NCBI RefSeq assembly: GCF_000745835.1
Contig: NZ_JQKB01000010.1
Coordinates: 1 to 64,000, forward strand
Reading direction: 5' to 3'
Origin: Belnapia moabensis DSM 16746
GTDB lineage: Bacteria > Pseudomonadota > Alphaproteobacteria > Acetobacterales > Acetobacteraceae
DNA: 64,000 nt
Shown: positions 53,709 through 61,917 of the stretch, piece by piece
Layout of the letters: every line of letters starts with the position of its first letter
Position numbering within the stretch: the stretch's first letter is position 1
Notes under the pieces: generated by a model
What the model saw: only the letters and a program-made list of their open reading frames with translations
What the model was told of the DNA's origin: nothing
Databases searched by the model: none
Position numbers and translations under genes: made by a program

Positions 53709-54053
53709 ATGGACGCTTTTCGGCGCCCCGGCCCGCCTGGCCGGGATCCATCTCCGCCCGTGCTCGACATGACGCCCGAGGGGGAATTCCGGGACCCGCT
53801 CCCGCCGCGCCGAACCTGGCTGGACCGGGCTCTGGGCCGCGTCGGCGGGCTCGCCCTGCTGGTGGCGCTGGCAACGGGTGGGCTGCTGCTGGTGGCGCTG
53901 GCCGTCGTCTTCGTCGGGCTGCTGCTGCCGGTGGCGATCGGCGCCGGGTTGGTCGCCTTCGTCTCGCTCTGGTGGCGGGTGCGGCGCGCGCGCCGGGCCG
54001 GCGGACCAGGGGGCGGATCGGGGCCGGTGCGTTTCGTCGTCATCCGGCGCTGA
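53709..54053 (+). CDS. hypothetical membrane protein
   Basis: 114 residues: a Pro-rich N terminus, then two close hydrophobic helices (VGGLALLVALATGGLLLVALAVVFVGLLLPVAIGAGLVAFVSLWW, about 46-90), and a basic, Gly-rich tail ending VRFVVIRR. The topology suggests a small inner-membrane protein. No family is recognised. It lies 46 bp after nfeD on the same strand. Confidence 0.6.
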   Translation: MDAFRRPGPPGRDPSPPVLDMTPEGEFRDPLPPRRTWLDRALGRVGGLALLVALATGGLLLVALAVVFVGLLLPVAIGAGLVAFVSLWWRVRRARRAGGPGGGSGPVRFVVIRR

Positions 54054-54074
54054 GCCATTCCTGCCTCCGTGTCG

Positions 54075-54425
54075 ATGGCGGACGACGAGCGGCTTCCCTT
54101 CCGCATCGACCCAGCACGCCTCTATGAGGTCGGGCGCGACGGCACGCCGCGTACCGATACCGGCGAGGCGCCGGCCTGGCTCGGCCCGCGACACCGGCTG
54201 GTCCTCGGCTGGGTGATGCTGACAAGCCTCGCCGTCGGCGGGTTGGCGGCGCTCTCCGCGCTCTGCCTGATGCTCGGCGCGAGGCTTTGGGCGGCGGGCT
54301 TCGCCCTGGCCATGCTGGCGGCGACGCCGTTGCTGGCGGTCGGTCCCGGGCTCGACTGGTGGCGCCACCGCCGTCCGCATCGCCGCCGGCACCGCAGCCG
54401 CAGCCCAGACTTCCCGCCCGGTTGA
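54075..54425 (+). CDS. hypothetical membrane protein
   Basis: 116 residues: a polar N terminus (DERLPFRIDPARLYEVGRDG), two predicted helices (VLGWVMLTSLAVGGLAALSALCLML and WAAGFALAMLAATPLLAVGPGLDWW), and a His/Arg-rich tail (RHRRPHRRRHRSRS). GTG 54069 is an alternative start. It is possibly co-transcribed with the preceding small membrane gene. Function unknown. Confidence 0.55.
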   Translation: MADDERLPFRIDPARLYEVGRDGTPRTDTGEAPAWLGPRHRLVLGWVMLTSLAVGGLAALSALCLMLGARLWAAGFALAMLAATPLLAVGPGLDWWRHRRPHRRRHRSRSPDFPPG

Positions 54426-54432
54426 CCCCGCC

Positions 54433-55467
54433 CTATTCCGCCGCGAGCGGCGCCGCGCCGGCTGCGAGCCCGAAGGCCTCCGCCAGCAGCCGGTAGCTCC
54501 GCTGCCGTGCCGCCGGATCGTGGCAGGGGCTGAGCACCGCCACCTCCTGCGCGCCATGTGCCGCGGCCAGCGCCTCCAGCTTCGCCTTCACCTGCTCCGG
54601 CGCGCCAACGATCGCCTTGGCGCGGATGCGGTCGAGATGCGCCCGCTCCGCATCGCTATACGGATAGGCCTCCGCCTCCTCGACACTCGGCAGCGGCGGG
54701 AAGCGCCCGGTGTCGCGGAACAGCCGCCAGAGTTCGCGCGACCTGTAGAGCCGCCAAGCCTCCGCTTCGGTATCGGCGGTGAGCGCAAAGACGCCGAGTG
54801 CGCAATGCGGCGCGGCCAGCCGCCCCGGCTGCGGCCGGAAGCCCTCGCGATAGAGCGCCGTCACCTGCTCCGACCCATGATCCGAGATGAAATGTGCGAA
54901 GCAGTAGGGCAGCCCCAGATAAGCCGCGAGCTGCGCCCCATAGTCGCTGGAACCGAGAATCCACACCTCCGGCCGCGTCGGCACCTGCGGGTTGGCCGTG
55001 ACGGCGCGGAAGCGGTGCCCCTCCGGCAGCCCGTCACCGAGCCAGCCGAGCAGGTCCATCACCTGGTTCGGGAAGCGGTCCGCCGCCTCATTGGCCTGTG
55101 GATTGAGGGCGTAGGCCGTCCGTCCGTCGCTCCCCGGCGCCCGGCCGAGGCCAAGGTCGATCCGCCCTGGCGCGATCGCCTCCGCCACCTTGAACTGCTC
55201 GGCGACCTTCAGCGCCGAGTAGTGCGGCAGCATCACCCCCGCCGTGCCGACCCGGATTCGCCGCGTGGTGGCGGCGATGGCGGCGACCAGCATCTCCGGC
55301 GCCGAGCCGGCATGGGACTGGCTGTTGTGGTGCTCGGCCAGCCAGTAGCGGCCATAGCCCCATTCATCGGCAAGGCGGGCGAGGGCCAGCGTCTCACGGA
55401 TCGCCGCATTGGCCCCGCGGCCGGAGGCGATGGTCGATTGGTCGAGGATGGCGAGGCGGAGGGTCAT
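54433..55467 (-). CDS. LLM-class flavin-dependent oxidoreductase
   Basis: This 344-residue luciferase-like TIM-barrel flavoprotein belongs to the MsnO8/TIGR03558 subgroup. Motifs: LAILDQSTIASGRGANAAIRETLALARLADEWGYGRYWLAEHHN, TRRIRVGTAGVMLPHYSALKVAEQFKVAEAIAPGRIDLGLGRAPG, and VWILGSSDYGAQLAAYLGLPYCFAHF. These enzymes use FMNH2 and oxygen, but most have no assigned substrate. ATG 55467 is chosen because it precedes the conserved first strand. The convergent small membrane gene ends 7 bp away. Confidence 0.93.
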   Translation of the reverse strand: MTLRLAILDQSTIASGRGANAAIRETLALARLADEWGYGRYWLAEHHNSQSHAGSAPEMLVAAIAATTRRIRVGTAGVMLPHYSALKVAEQFKVAEAIAPGRIDLGLGRAPGSDGRTAYALNPQANEAADRFPNQVMDLLGWLGDGLPEGHRFRAVTANPQVPTRPEVWILGSSDYGAQLAAYLGLPYCFAHFISDHGSEQVTALYREGFRPQPGRLAAPHCALGVFALTADTEAEAWRLYRSRELWRLFRDTGRFPPLPSVEEAEAYPYSDAERAHLDRIRAKAIVGAPEQVKAKLEALAAAHGAQEVAVLSPCHDPAARQRSYRLLAEAFGLAAGAAPLAAE

Positions 55468-55507
55468 GCAGGAAATCTGGCCCCCATTGCCCGCCGGCGG
55501 AAGGGGT

Positions 55508-55621
55508 TCAGACAGGCTGGACTGGCAGGCCACCATACGTGGCGAGGGCATCGAAATCCCGGTCCCGGTGCAGCAGCGGCACCGCATGGGCAATGCACCA
55601 GCGGATATGCTGAATCAGAAG
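55508..55621 (-). pseudogene. C-terminal remnant of a VapC-type PIN-domain toxin
   Basis: About 37 codons, in a frame distinct from the neighbouring genes, read IRWCIAHAVPLLHRDRDFDAL followed by ATYGGLPVQPV and a stop. The LLHRDRDFDAL stretch with its conserved acidic residues is the C-terminal active-site strand/helix of VapC PIN ribonucleases. The rest of the toxin and any VapB antitoxin are gone; the fragment starts at the 3' end of the DUF445 gene. Relic of a deleted toxin-antitoxin module. Confidence 0.7.
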
Positions 55622-56895
55622 GTTACCCGACCGAATACCGCCGTCAGCAGGGCGAAGAGCACGCCACCGACCAGGAAGCCGACCAGCGTCCCGTTCATCC
55701 GCACATATTGCAGGTCGCGCCCGACCCGCAGCTCGATCTTCTCCGTCACCTGCGCCGTATCCCAGCCGGCGACGACCTGGGCAATGAAGCCCGCGAGCTG
55801 CGTCCGAGCGGAAGGCAGGATGGTGGCGATCAGCCCCTCCGCCGCGCGGTTCAGCCGGTCGCGCGCCGCCGGGTCCTGCTCCAGCAGGCTGCCGGCATTG
55901 GCAAAGGCGCCCTCCAGCAGCGCGACGGTTCGTCCCTGCGGATTGCCCGCATCGGCGATCAGCGCCGCCTTCAGCCGGTCCCAGATATCGCCGATCCAGG
56001 CGGCGACGGTCGGGTGGGCGATGGCCTGGCGCAGCGCCCGGCCGACGGCGGCCGCCCGCTCCGGGTCGCTCTCCAGCTTGTCGATCTCGCCGCGCAGCCA
56101 GATCTCGAAGGCGCCGCGCAGATCGCTGTCGGAGGGCTCGACCCGTGCCAGCTCGGCATTGACGGTGGTGAGAATCCGCCGCGCGACGGCCGCCCCGGCC
56201 AGCCAGCCGACCAGCGCTCCACCCTCGGCCCGGACGCGCTGCTCGATCGCGCCGCGCAGCTGGTCCTCCTTGCTGGCGAGGATGATGCGGAGCTGGCCGA
56301 TGGCGAGGTCGAAGACCTCGTTGTGCCGCCCCCCTGCCATCAGCGTCCGCAGCGCCCGGGCGAGGATGCGCGCGCCGCCCGGCCCCGCCGCCATGCGCGG
56401 CAGCAGCCGGCCGAGCAGCCGTCGGGCGCGGCCATCCTCAATGCTGGCCAGCAGCTTCGGCAAGCTGGCGGCGATCGCCTCGGCGGTGGGGCGGGCGGCG
56501 GCCGGGTCGGCCATCACCCCTCGCAGGATGCCGGCGAGGTCGAGCCGGCCGATCACCCGTCGCACCTCAGCCTCGGTGAAGACGTGGTTGGCGACGAAGC
56601 GCCCGAGCCCCTGGCCCAGCCGCTCCTTCTGCCGGGGGATGATCGCCGTATGCGGGATCGGCAGGCCGAGCGGCCGGCGGAACAGCGCGGTCACGGCGAA
56701 CCAGTCGGCGATGCCGCCGACGACGCCGGCCTTGGCCGAGGCCTGGAGCATGTCCGTCCAGTAGCCGGGCGGCAGCCAGTAGGCGAACACCAGCAGCCCC
56801 GCCATGCCAATCAGCAGGCCGGTGGCGATGGCACGATGGCGCGCGAGCGCGCGGCGGAGCGGCGCCTCGGGGTCGGCGACAGGCGGCAGGGTCAG
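55615..56895 (-). CDS. DUF445 membrane protein with probable CTG start
   Basis: This 426-residue protein has an N-terminal hydrophobic segment (IATGLLIGMAGLLVFAYWLPPGYW), then the DUF445 core with GVVGGIADWFAVTALFRRPLGLPIPHTAIIPRQKERLGQGLGRFVANHV. A long helical region follows, and a C-terminal transmembrane helix (LVGFLVGGVLFALLTAVFG) preceded by NGTLVGF. It probably spans the inner membrane with a large helical domain, function unknown. No ATG, GTG or TTG lies before the conserved N terminus in this frame. CTG 56895 overlaps the previous stop as CTGA, exactly like the ATGA couplings elsewhere, so a CTG start is likely. Confidence 0.88.
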   Translation of the reverse strand: MTLPPVADPEAPLRRALARHRAIATGLLIGMAGLLVFAYWLPPGYWTDMLQASAKAGVVGGIADWFAVTALFRRPLGLPIPHTAIIPRQKERLGQGLGRFVANHVFTEAEVRRVIGRLDLAGILRGVMADPAAARPTAEAIAASLPKLLASIEDGRARRLLGRLLPRMAAGPGGARILARALRTLMAGGRHNEVFDLAIGQLRIILASKEDQLRGAIEQRVRAEGGALVGWLAGAAVARRILTTVNAELARVEPSDSDLRGAFEIWLRGEIDKLESDPERAAAVGRALRQAIAHPTVAAWIGDIWDRLKAALIADAGNPQGRTVALLEGAFANAGSLLEQDPAARDRLNRAAEGLIATILPSARTQLAGFIAQVVAGWDTAQVTEKIELRVGRDLQYVRMNGTLVGFLVGGVLFALLTAVFGRVTF

Positions 56896-57611
56896 GCCAG
56901 GCTCTCCACCACATGCGGGAAGACGGATTGATAGCCCTCCCCATAGGTCACGGCACGCTCGGAATTCCGCGCCGCCTGGGCGCCGCGCTGGAGCGCCACG
57001 CGGGTGTAGTAGTCCCAGAGATGCTCCTGCCCCGCCATGCAGCGGATGGCCGCGAGCTTCCGCTCCCAGACGGGGGTGATGTCGAGCAGCATGTCCGGCG
57101 CCCAGGCGCATTGCTCCGGCTGGTGCGGCTCGAACAGATAGACCGGCGGCGCGCCGATCACTGGCACCCCCGGCTCATGCCCATGCGCCTGGGCGATGAT
57201 GCGGGCATGCTGCGCGAAGCCGGTCGTCGCCGGATGGTCGTGGTTGTAGGGATCCTCCCGGCTATGCGTCAGCACGAAGCGCGGCCGGATGGCACGGTAG
57301 AGGGCAGCCAGACGGAACAGGCTCTCCTGCGAAAGCGTCAGCGGATAGTCGCCGAGGTCCCAGAATTGCAGGTCGTGCACGCCGAGCGCCGCCGCGGCCC
57401 GCTCCGCCTCGCCCTGCCGCTCCGCCTTGACGCGTTCCAGCGTCATGTCGGGCTGGCGCCAGAGCTTGGCGCTCTCGCCCCGCTCGCCGAAGGAAAGGCA
57501 GACGACCGTCACCTGCCAGCCCCGCTCCGCATGGAGGGCAATGGCACCGCCCGCGCGCCAGACGAAGTCCGCCGAATGGGCGCTGACGACGAGAGCGGTG
57601 CCGGCGCTCAT
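56892..57611 (-). CDS. PIG-L family protein, GalB-like (4-oxalomesaconate hydratase)
   Basis: This 239-residue PIG-L/LmbE fold protein has [45 protein letters not shown], in which the deacetylase motif AHPDD is changed to [40 protein letters not shown] and [21 protein letters not shown] complete the pattern. This is what I know of GalB, the zinc-dependent 4-oxalomesaconate hydratase of gallate degradation. No gallate dioxygenase or aldolase is present here, so the reaction is not confirmed. It overlaps ppa upstream by ATGA and the DUF445 gene downstream by CTGA. Confidence 0.8.
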   Translation of the reverse strand: MSAGTALVVSAHSADFVWRAGGAIALHAERGWQVTVVCLSFGERGESAKLWRQPDMTLERVKAERQGEAERAAAALGVHDLQFWDLGDYPLTLSQESLFRLAALYRAIRPRFVLTHSREDPYNHDHPATTGFAQHARIIAQAHGHEPGVPVIGAPPVYLFEPHQPEQCAWAPDMLLDITPVWERKLAAIRCMAGQEHLWDYYTRVALQRGAQAARNSERAVTYGEGYQSVFPHVVESLA

Positions 57612-58141
57612 TTCGCCGTCTTGGCCCGCTCGATCGCTTCCTGGATGAGCTGCTTCGCCTCGGCGGCATCGCCCCAGCCGGCGATCTTCACCCACTTGCC
57701 CGGCTCGAGATCCTTGTAGTGCTCGAAGAAGTGCGTGATTTGGTCGAGCGTGATCTGCGGCAGGTCGGAATAGTTGGCGACCTTCTCGTAGCGCCGCGTC
57801 AGCTTGGTGGAGGGCACGGCGATGATCTTCTCGTCGACGCCGCCGTCGTCCTCCATCTTCAGCACGCCGACCGGGCGGACATTGATGACCGCGCCCGGCA
57901 CGATCGGGCGGGTATTGGCGATCAGCACGTCGATCGGGTCGCCGTCGTCGCTGAGCGTATGCGGGACGAAGCCGTAATTCCCCGGATACCGCATCGGCGT
58001 ATAGAGGAAGCGGTCCACGACCAGCGTGCCGGCCTCCTTGTCCATCTCGTATTTGATCGGCTCGCCGCCAATGGCGACCTCCACCACCACATTGATGTCC
58101 TCGGGTGGGTTCTTGCCGATGGCGATGGCGTCGAGACGCAT
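57608..58141 (-). CDS. ppa: inorganic pyrophosphatase
   Basis: This 177-residue soluble family I pyrophosphatase hydrolyses PPi to phosphate. Active-site residues are in place: [35 protein letters not shown], then the signature DGDPIDVLI, and later the lysines and tyrosine of [19 protein letters not shown] and [16 protein letters not shown]. The bacterial hexamer-type length is normal. It is the first gene of the ppa-PIG-L-DUF445 operon. Confidence 0.97.
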   Translation of the reverse strand: MRLDAIAIGKNPPEDINVVVEVAIGGEPIKYEMDKEAGTLVVDRFLYTPMRYPGNYGFVPHTLSDDGDPIDVLIANTRPIVPGAVINVRPVGVLKMEDDGGVDEKIIAVPSTKLTRRYEKVANYSDLPQITLDQITHFFEHYKDLEPGKWVKIAGWGDAAEAKQLIQEAIERAKTAK

Positions 58142-58256
58142 GGACCGTGATTCTCCGGAAAGGGGCCCCTAGACTGGGCCAGACCCCTTTCCTTAGCATT
58201 GACGCCCCATGATGGGCGACTCCCCGGCGGAACGGCGCCCGCCGGGGAGGGGAAGC

Positions 58257-60590
58257 CTAGGCCGCTTTCGCCAGGTGGATCGCCTTCCACACGCTCTCCG
58301 GCGTCGCCGGCATGTCGACATGGGTGACACCCATGGTCGAGAGCGCATCGACCAGTGCATTCATCAGCGCCGGCGGCGAGCCGACCGCCCCCGCCTCGCC
58401 GGCACCCTTGACGCCGAGCGGGTTGGTCTCGCAGGGGACGGAGAGGAACTCCACCTCGATATCCGGCAGGTCCTCCGCCCGCGGCAGGGCATAGTCCATG
58501 AAGGAGGCCGAGAGCAGCTGCCCGCTCTCCGGGTCATAGGCCGTCCGCTCATGCACCGCCTGGCCAATGCCCTGGGCGACGCCGCCATGCACCTGGCCGC
58601 GCACGATCATCGGGTTGATCGCATGCCCGACATCGTCCACCACCACATAGCGCGGCACCTCGATCAGCCCGGTATCCGGGTCGACCTCGACCTCCGCGAT
58701 GTGGCAGCCATTGGGGAAGGTGTGGGACTTGATCTCGGCGACCTCCGCCGCGTCGAGCAGCGTCGCGGATTCGCCCCGCGCCGCCCGCTCCCGCTGGATG
58801 TTGGCGAGCGAGAGGATATCGACACCGCGATCCGTGCCGACCACCGAGAAGCGGCCGCCGGTCGTGGTGAACTCGATGTCGGCGACCGAGGCTTCCAGGT
58901 GCTCGGAGGCGGCCTGCTTGCCCTTCTCGATGACGGTGGCCGCCGTCAGCAGGATCGCCTGCCCCTCGGAATAGAGGCTGCGCGCGCCGCCCGTGCCGCC
59001 GCCCGTCGGAATCTCATCCGAATCGCCCTGGACGATGCGGATCTTCTCCATCGGGATGCCGAGCTCATGGCTCGTCAGCATGGCATAGGCCGTCTCATGC
59101 CCCTGGCCGGTGCTCTGCGTGCCGACCAGCACATCCACCATGCCATCGGCCGCGAAGCGCACCTCGGCACGCTCCGTCGGCCCGCCGCCCGTCGCCTCCA
59201 GGTAGTAGGCGACGCCGATGCCCCGCCGCTTGCCGCGGGCCTCGGACGCCTTGCGCCGCGCCGCGAAGCCGGCCCAGTCGGCATTCTTCAGCGCCGCATC
59301 CAGCACCGCGCCGAACTCGCCGCTGTCGTAGCGCTGGCCGACCGCGGTGACATAGGGCATGGCGCTCGCCGGCACCATGTTGCGCTTGCGCAGCTCGATG
59401 CGGTCGATGCCCATCTCGCGCGCCGCCGCGTCGATCAGCCGCTCGACGACGTAGTTGCTTTCCGGCCGCCCGGCGCCGCGATAGGCATCGACCGGCACGG
59501 TATTGGTCAGCACGCCGATGACATGGGCGTGGATCGCCTGGAAGTTGTAGACGCTCGCCAGCACCTTGGTGCCTGCCCCGGTCGGGATCATCGGCGCGAA
59601 GGTCGAGAGATAGGCGCCCATCCCGGCATAGTTGGTGGTGCGCAGCGCGAGGAACTTGCCCTCCTCGTCGAGCGCCAGCTCCGCCTCGGTGATGTTGTCG
59701 CGCCCCTGGGTGTCGGACTGGAAGGCCTCCGTCCGCTCGCTCGTCCACTTCACCGGTCGGCCAAGGCGGCGCGCCGCCATGCAGACCAGCGCATACTCGC
59801 CATAGAGGTAGAGCTTCATGCCGAAGCCGCCACCGACATCCGGTGTGACGACGCGGAACTTCTCCGGCGGCAGCTTGAAGACGCTCTCCGCCAGCAGGTT
59901 CTTCACCAGCCAGCTGCCCTGGGTGCCGCAGAACAGGGTGAATTTCTCATTCGCCGCGTCGTACTCGGCGGTCGCGGCGCGGACCTCCAGGCTGTTGACG
60001 ATGACGCGGTTGTTGACGACCGTCAGCTTCGTCACATGCGCCGCCTGGCCGAACAGCGCATCGGCCTTGGCCTTGTCGCCCGTCTCCCAGTCGAAGACGG
60101 TGTTGTTCGGCACCTCGTCCCAGACCAGCGGCGCGCCGGGCTTATAGGCGGTAGCGAGGTCGGTCGCCGCCGGCAGGAGGTCGTAGTCGACCATCACCGC
60201 CTCGGCCCCGTCCCGCGCCGCCTCATGCGTCTCGGCGACGATGAAGGCCACCGCATCGCCGACATGCCGCACCCGGTCCGTCGCCAGCGCCCCACGTGGG
60301 GTATTGAGGCGCTCGCTCCCGTCGCGGTTCTTCAGCGGGATGACGCAGGGAATCTCGCCGAGCCCCTCTTCCTGCCAGTCCTTCCCGGTGATGACGGCCA
60401 GCACACCAGGCACGGCCAGCGCCGCAGAGGTGTCGATCGACAGGATCCTCGCCGCCGCATGCGGACTGCGCAGCACCATGCCATGAGCGACGCCCGGCAT
60501 GGCGATGTCGTCGGTGTAGCGGCCGCCGCCGATCAGCAGGCGCGGATCCTCGATGCGTCGCACCGGCTGGCTCAGACCGAATTTGGCCAT
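58257..60590 (-). CDS. xanthine dehydrogenase-family molybdopterin-binding subunit (CoxL-like form II)
   Basis: This 777-residue large subunit of a molybdenum hydroxylase has an N-terminal domain with QPVRRIEDPRLLIGGGRYTDDI. The moco-binding region contains DVGGGFGMKLYLYGEYAL, the active-site loop VDAYRGAGRPES (form II type, not the AYxCSFR of genuine CO dehydrogenase), TGQGHETAYAMLTSHELG, and the catalytic Glu in GVKGAGEAGAVGSPPALMNAL. It should hydroxylate an aldehyde or N-heterocycle. The FAD and 2Fe-2S subunits are not adjacent on either side, unusual for this class. GGGAGGGG lies before ATG 60590. Confidence 0.92.
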   Translation of the reverse strand: MAKFGLSQPVRRIEDPRLLIGGGRYTDDIAMPGVAHGMVLRSPHAAARILSIDTSAALAVPGVLAVITGKDWQEEGLGEIPCVIPLKNRDGSERLNTPRGALATDRVRHVGDAVAFIVAETHEAARDGAEAVMVDYDLLPAATDLATAYKPGAPLVWDEVPNNTVFDWETGDKAKADALFGQAAHVTKLTVVNNRVIVNSLEVRAATAEYDAANEKFTLFCGTQGSWLVKNLLAESVFKLPPEKFRVVTPDVGGGFGMKLYLYGEYALVCMAARRLGRPVKWTSERTEAFQSDTQGRDNITEAELALDEEGKFLALRTTNYAGMGAYLSTFAPMIPTGAGTKVLASVYNFQAIHAHVIGVLTNTVPVDAYRGAGRPESNYVVERLIDAAAREMGIDRIELRKRNMVPASAMPYVTAVGQRYDSGEFGAVLDAALKNADWAGFAARRKASEARGKRRGIGVAYYLEATGGGPTERAEVRFAADGMVDVLVGTQSTGQGHETAYAMLTSHELGIPMEKIRIVQGDSDEIPTGGGTGGARSLYSEGQAILLTAATVIEKGKQAASEHLEASVADIEFTTTGGRFSVVGTDRGVDILSLANIQRERAARGESATLLDAAEVAEIKSHTFPNGCHIAEVEVDPDTGLIEVPRYVVVDDVGHAINPMIVRGQVHGGVAQGIGQAVHERTAYDPESGQLLSASFMDYALPRAEDLPDIEVEFLSVPCETNPLGVKGAGEAGAVGSPPALMNALVDALSTMGVTHVDMPATPESVWKAIHLAKAA

Positions 60591-60669
60591 GGGGATACCC
60601 CTCCCGTTCGAATTCTCCCCCATCATCTGCGGAGGAAGGGGGAGACGGGAAGGGGGGGGCGGCGTGAAA

Positions 60670-61917
60670 TCACCGCGCGCGGAGCATCGCCTCCACCCGG
60701 TCGCAGGCGGCGCCGACGCCATCCTCCGCCCGGACCGCCCGGCCGATAGCCCCTGCGCGAGCCTCCACCTCCGGGTCCTCCAGCAGTGGGGCGAGCGCTC
60801 GGGCCGCGTTCTCCGCCGTGTAGCGCCCGGCCGGCAGGCCGGCGGCGATGCCAAGCCGCGCCAGCCGCGCCGCATTATCCGGCTGGTCATGGCTGTAGGG
60901 CACCACCAGCATCGGCCGCCCGGCCCGCATCGCCTGCGCCGCGGTGCCGATGCCGCCCTGGTGGATGATGGCCGAAGCCGCCGGGAAGAGCGCCGCATGC
61001 GGCAGGTAGTCCATCGCCAGCACCTCCGGCGGCAGGGCGCCGAGCGCCGCGCGATTCGCCTCCGTCCCGGTCAGCAGCACCGCCCGCTGACCGAGCCGCC
61101 GCGCCGTCTCCAGGCTTTCGGCGAAGAACCGCCCCGGCGCGTAAATCGCCGCCGAACCGAGGGTGAAGACCAGCGGCGGCGGCCCGCCCGCGAGGAAGCG
61201 CGCCAGCTCCCGCGGCATCGCCACCGGCTCGTCCCAGAAGGGAAAGCCCGTCGCCGCCGGCTCGTCCGGCATCAGCAGCGGCGAGAAGAGAGCGAGGGAG
61301 AAGGCCGGCGCCTCCGCCGCGTTGAGGATCGGGTCGGCCGCCGGCGCCAGGCCCAGCTCCGCCCGGAAGCGGGCGACCTCGCGCGACCAGCGCACCACGG
61401 TCCATCGTCCGACGGCGCGGATCACGGGTCCGGCGAGGCGTCGCAGCCAGTCCGCCCGCCAAAGCCACTCATAGCCGCCCGGAATGCCGGGATCGCGCGC
61501 CGAGAACAGGGTGAAGGGTTGCAGATAGGCCGGCGCCCAGGGCAGCCCGCGCCGCTCCGCCACCATCGGCGCCGCCGCCGCGACCGGGCTGGCGAGGATG
61601 AGCTCCACCCCCTCCGAGGCCGCCATCAGATCGGCATAGGCGTCGCGGATCGGCTCCACGACCAGGGTCCGCCAGACGAATTCGGAGCCTGTCCGCGGAT
61701 CCATCGCCCGGGCGAAGGCCTCGAGGTCCGGCTCCCCCTCCGGCATGCTGGGCCGCATCGGCGCGAAGCCGAGCCCCGCGGCCTCGACCCGCCCGCGATA
61801 CCCCTCGGCGGTGGCGATGGTAACGCGGTGCCCCCGCCGCTCCAGCCCCGCCGCCACCGTCAGATGGGGGAAGAGGTCCCCGAGCGAGCCGGTGGTGGCG
61901 AGAAGGATGCGGCTCAA
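60670..61917 (-). CDS. family 1 (UGT/MGT-like) glycosyltransferase
   Basis: This 415-residue GT-B enzyme starts [33 protein letters not shown], the family N-terminal nucleotide-fold opening with the acceptor-side Asp. The C-terminal donor domain has [19 protein letters not shown] and HGG-like [36 protein letters not shown], the classical signature. Relatives glycosylate small lipophilic acceptors (macrolides, flavonoids, sterols, rhamnolipid precursors). The start is TTG 61917, which overlaps the RND stop as TTGA, so the transferase is translated with the pump. Confidence 0.87.
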   Translation of the reverse strand: MSRILLATTGSLGDLFPHLTVAAGLERRGHRVTIATAEGYRGRVEAAGLGFAPMRPSMPEGEPDLEAFARAMDPRTGSEFVWRTLVVEPIRDAYADLMAASEGVELILASPVAAAAPMVAERRGLPWAPAYLQPFTLFSARDPGIPGGYEWLWRADWLRRLAGPVIRAVGRWTVVRWSREVARFRAELGLAPAADPILNAAEAPAFSLALFSPLLMPDEPAATGFPFWDEPVAMPRELARFLAGGPPPLVFTLGSAAIYAPGRFFAESLETARRLGQRAVLLTGTEANRAALGALPPEVLAMDYLPHAALFPAASAIIHQGGIGTAAQAMRAGRPMLVVPYSHDQPDNAARLARLGIAAGLPAGRYTAENAARALAPLLEDPEVEARAGAIGRAVRAEDGVGAACDRVEAMLRAR

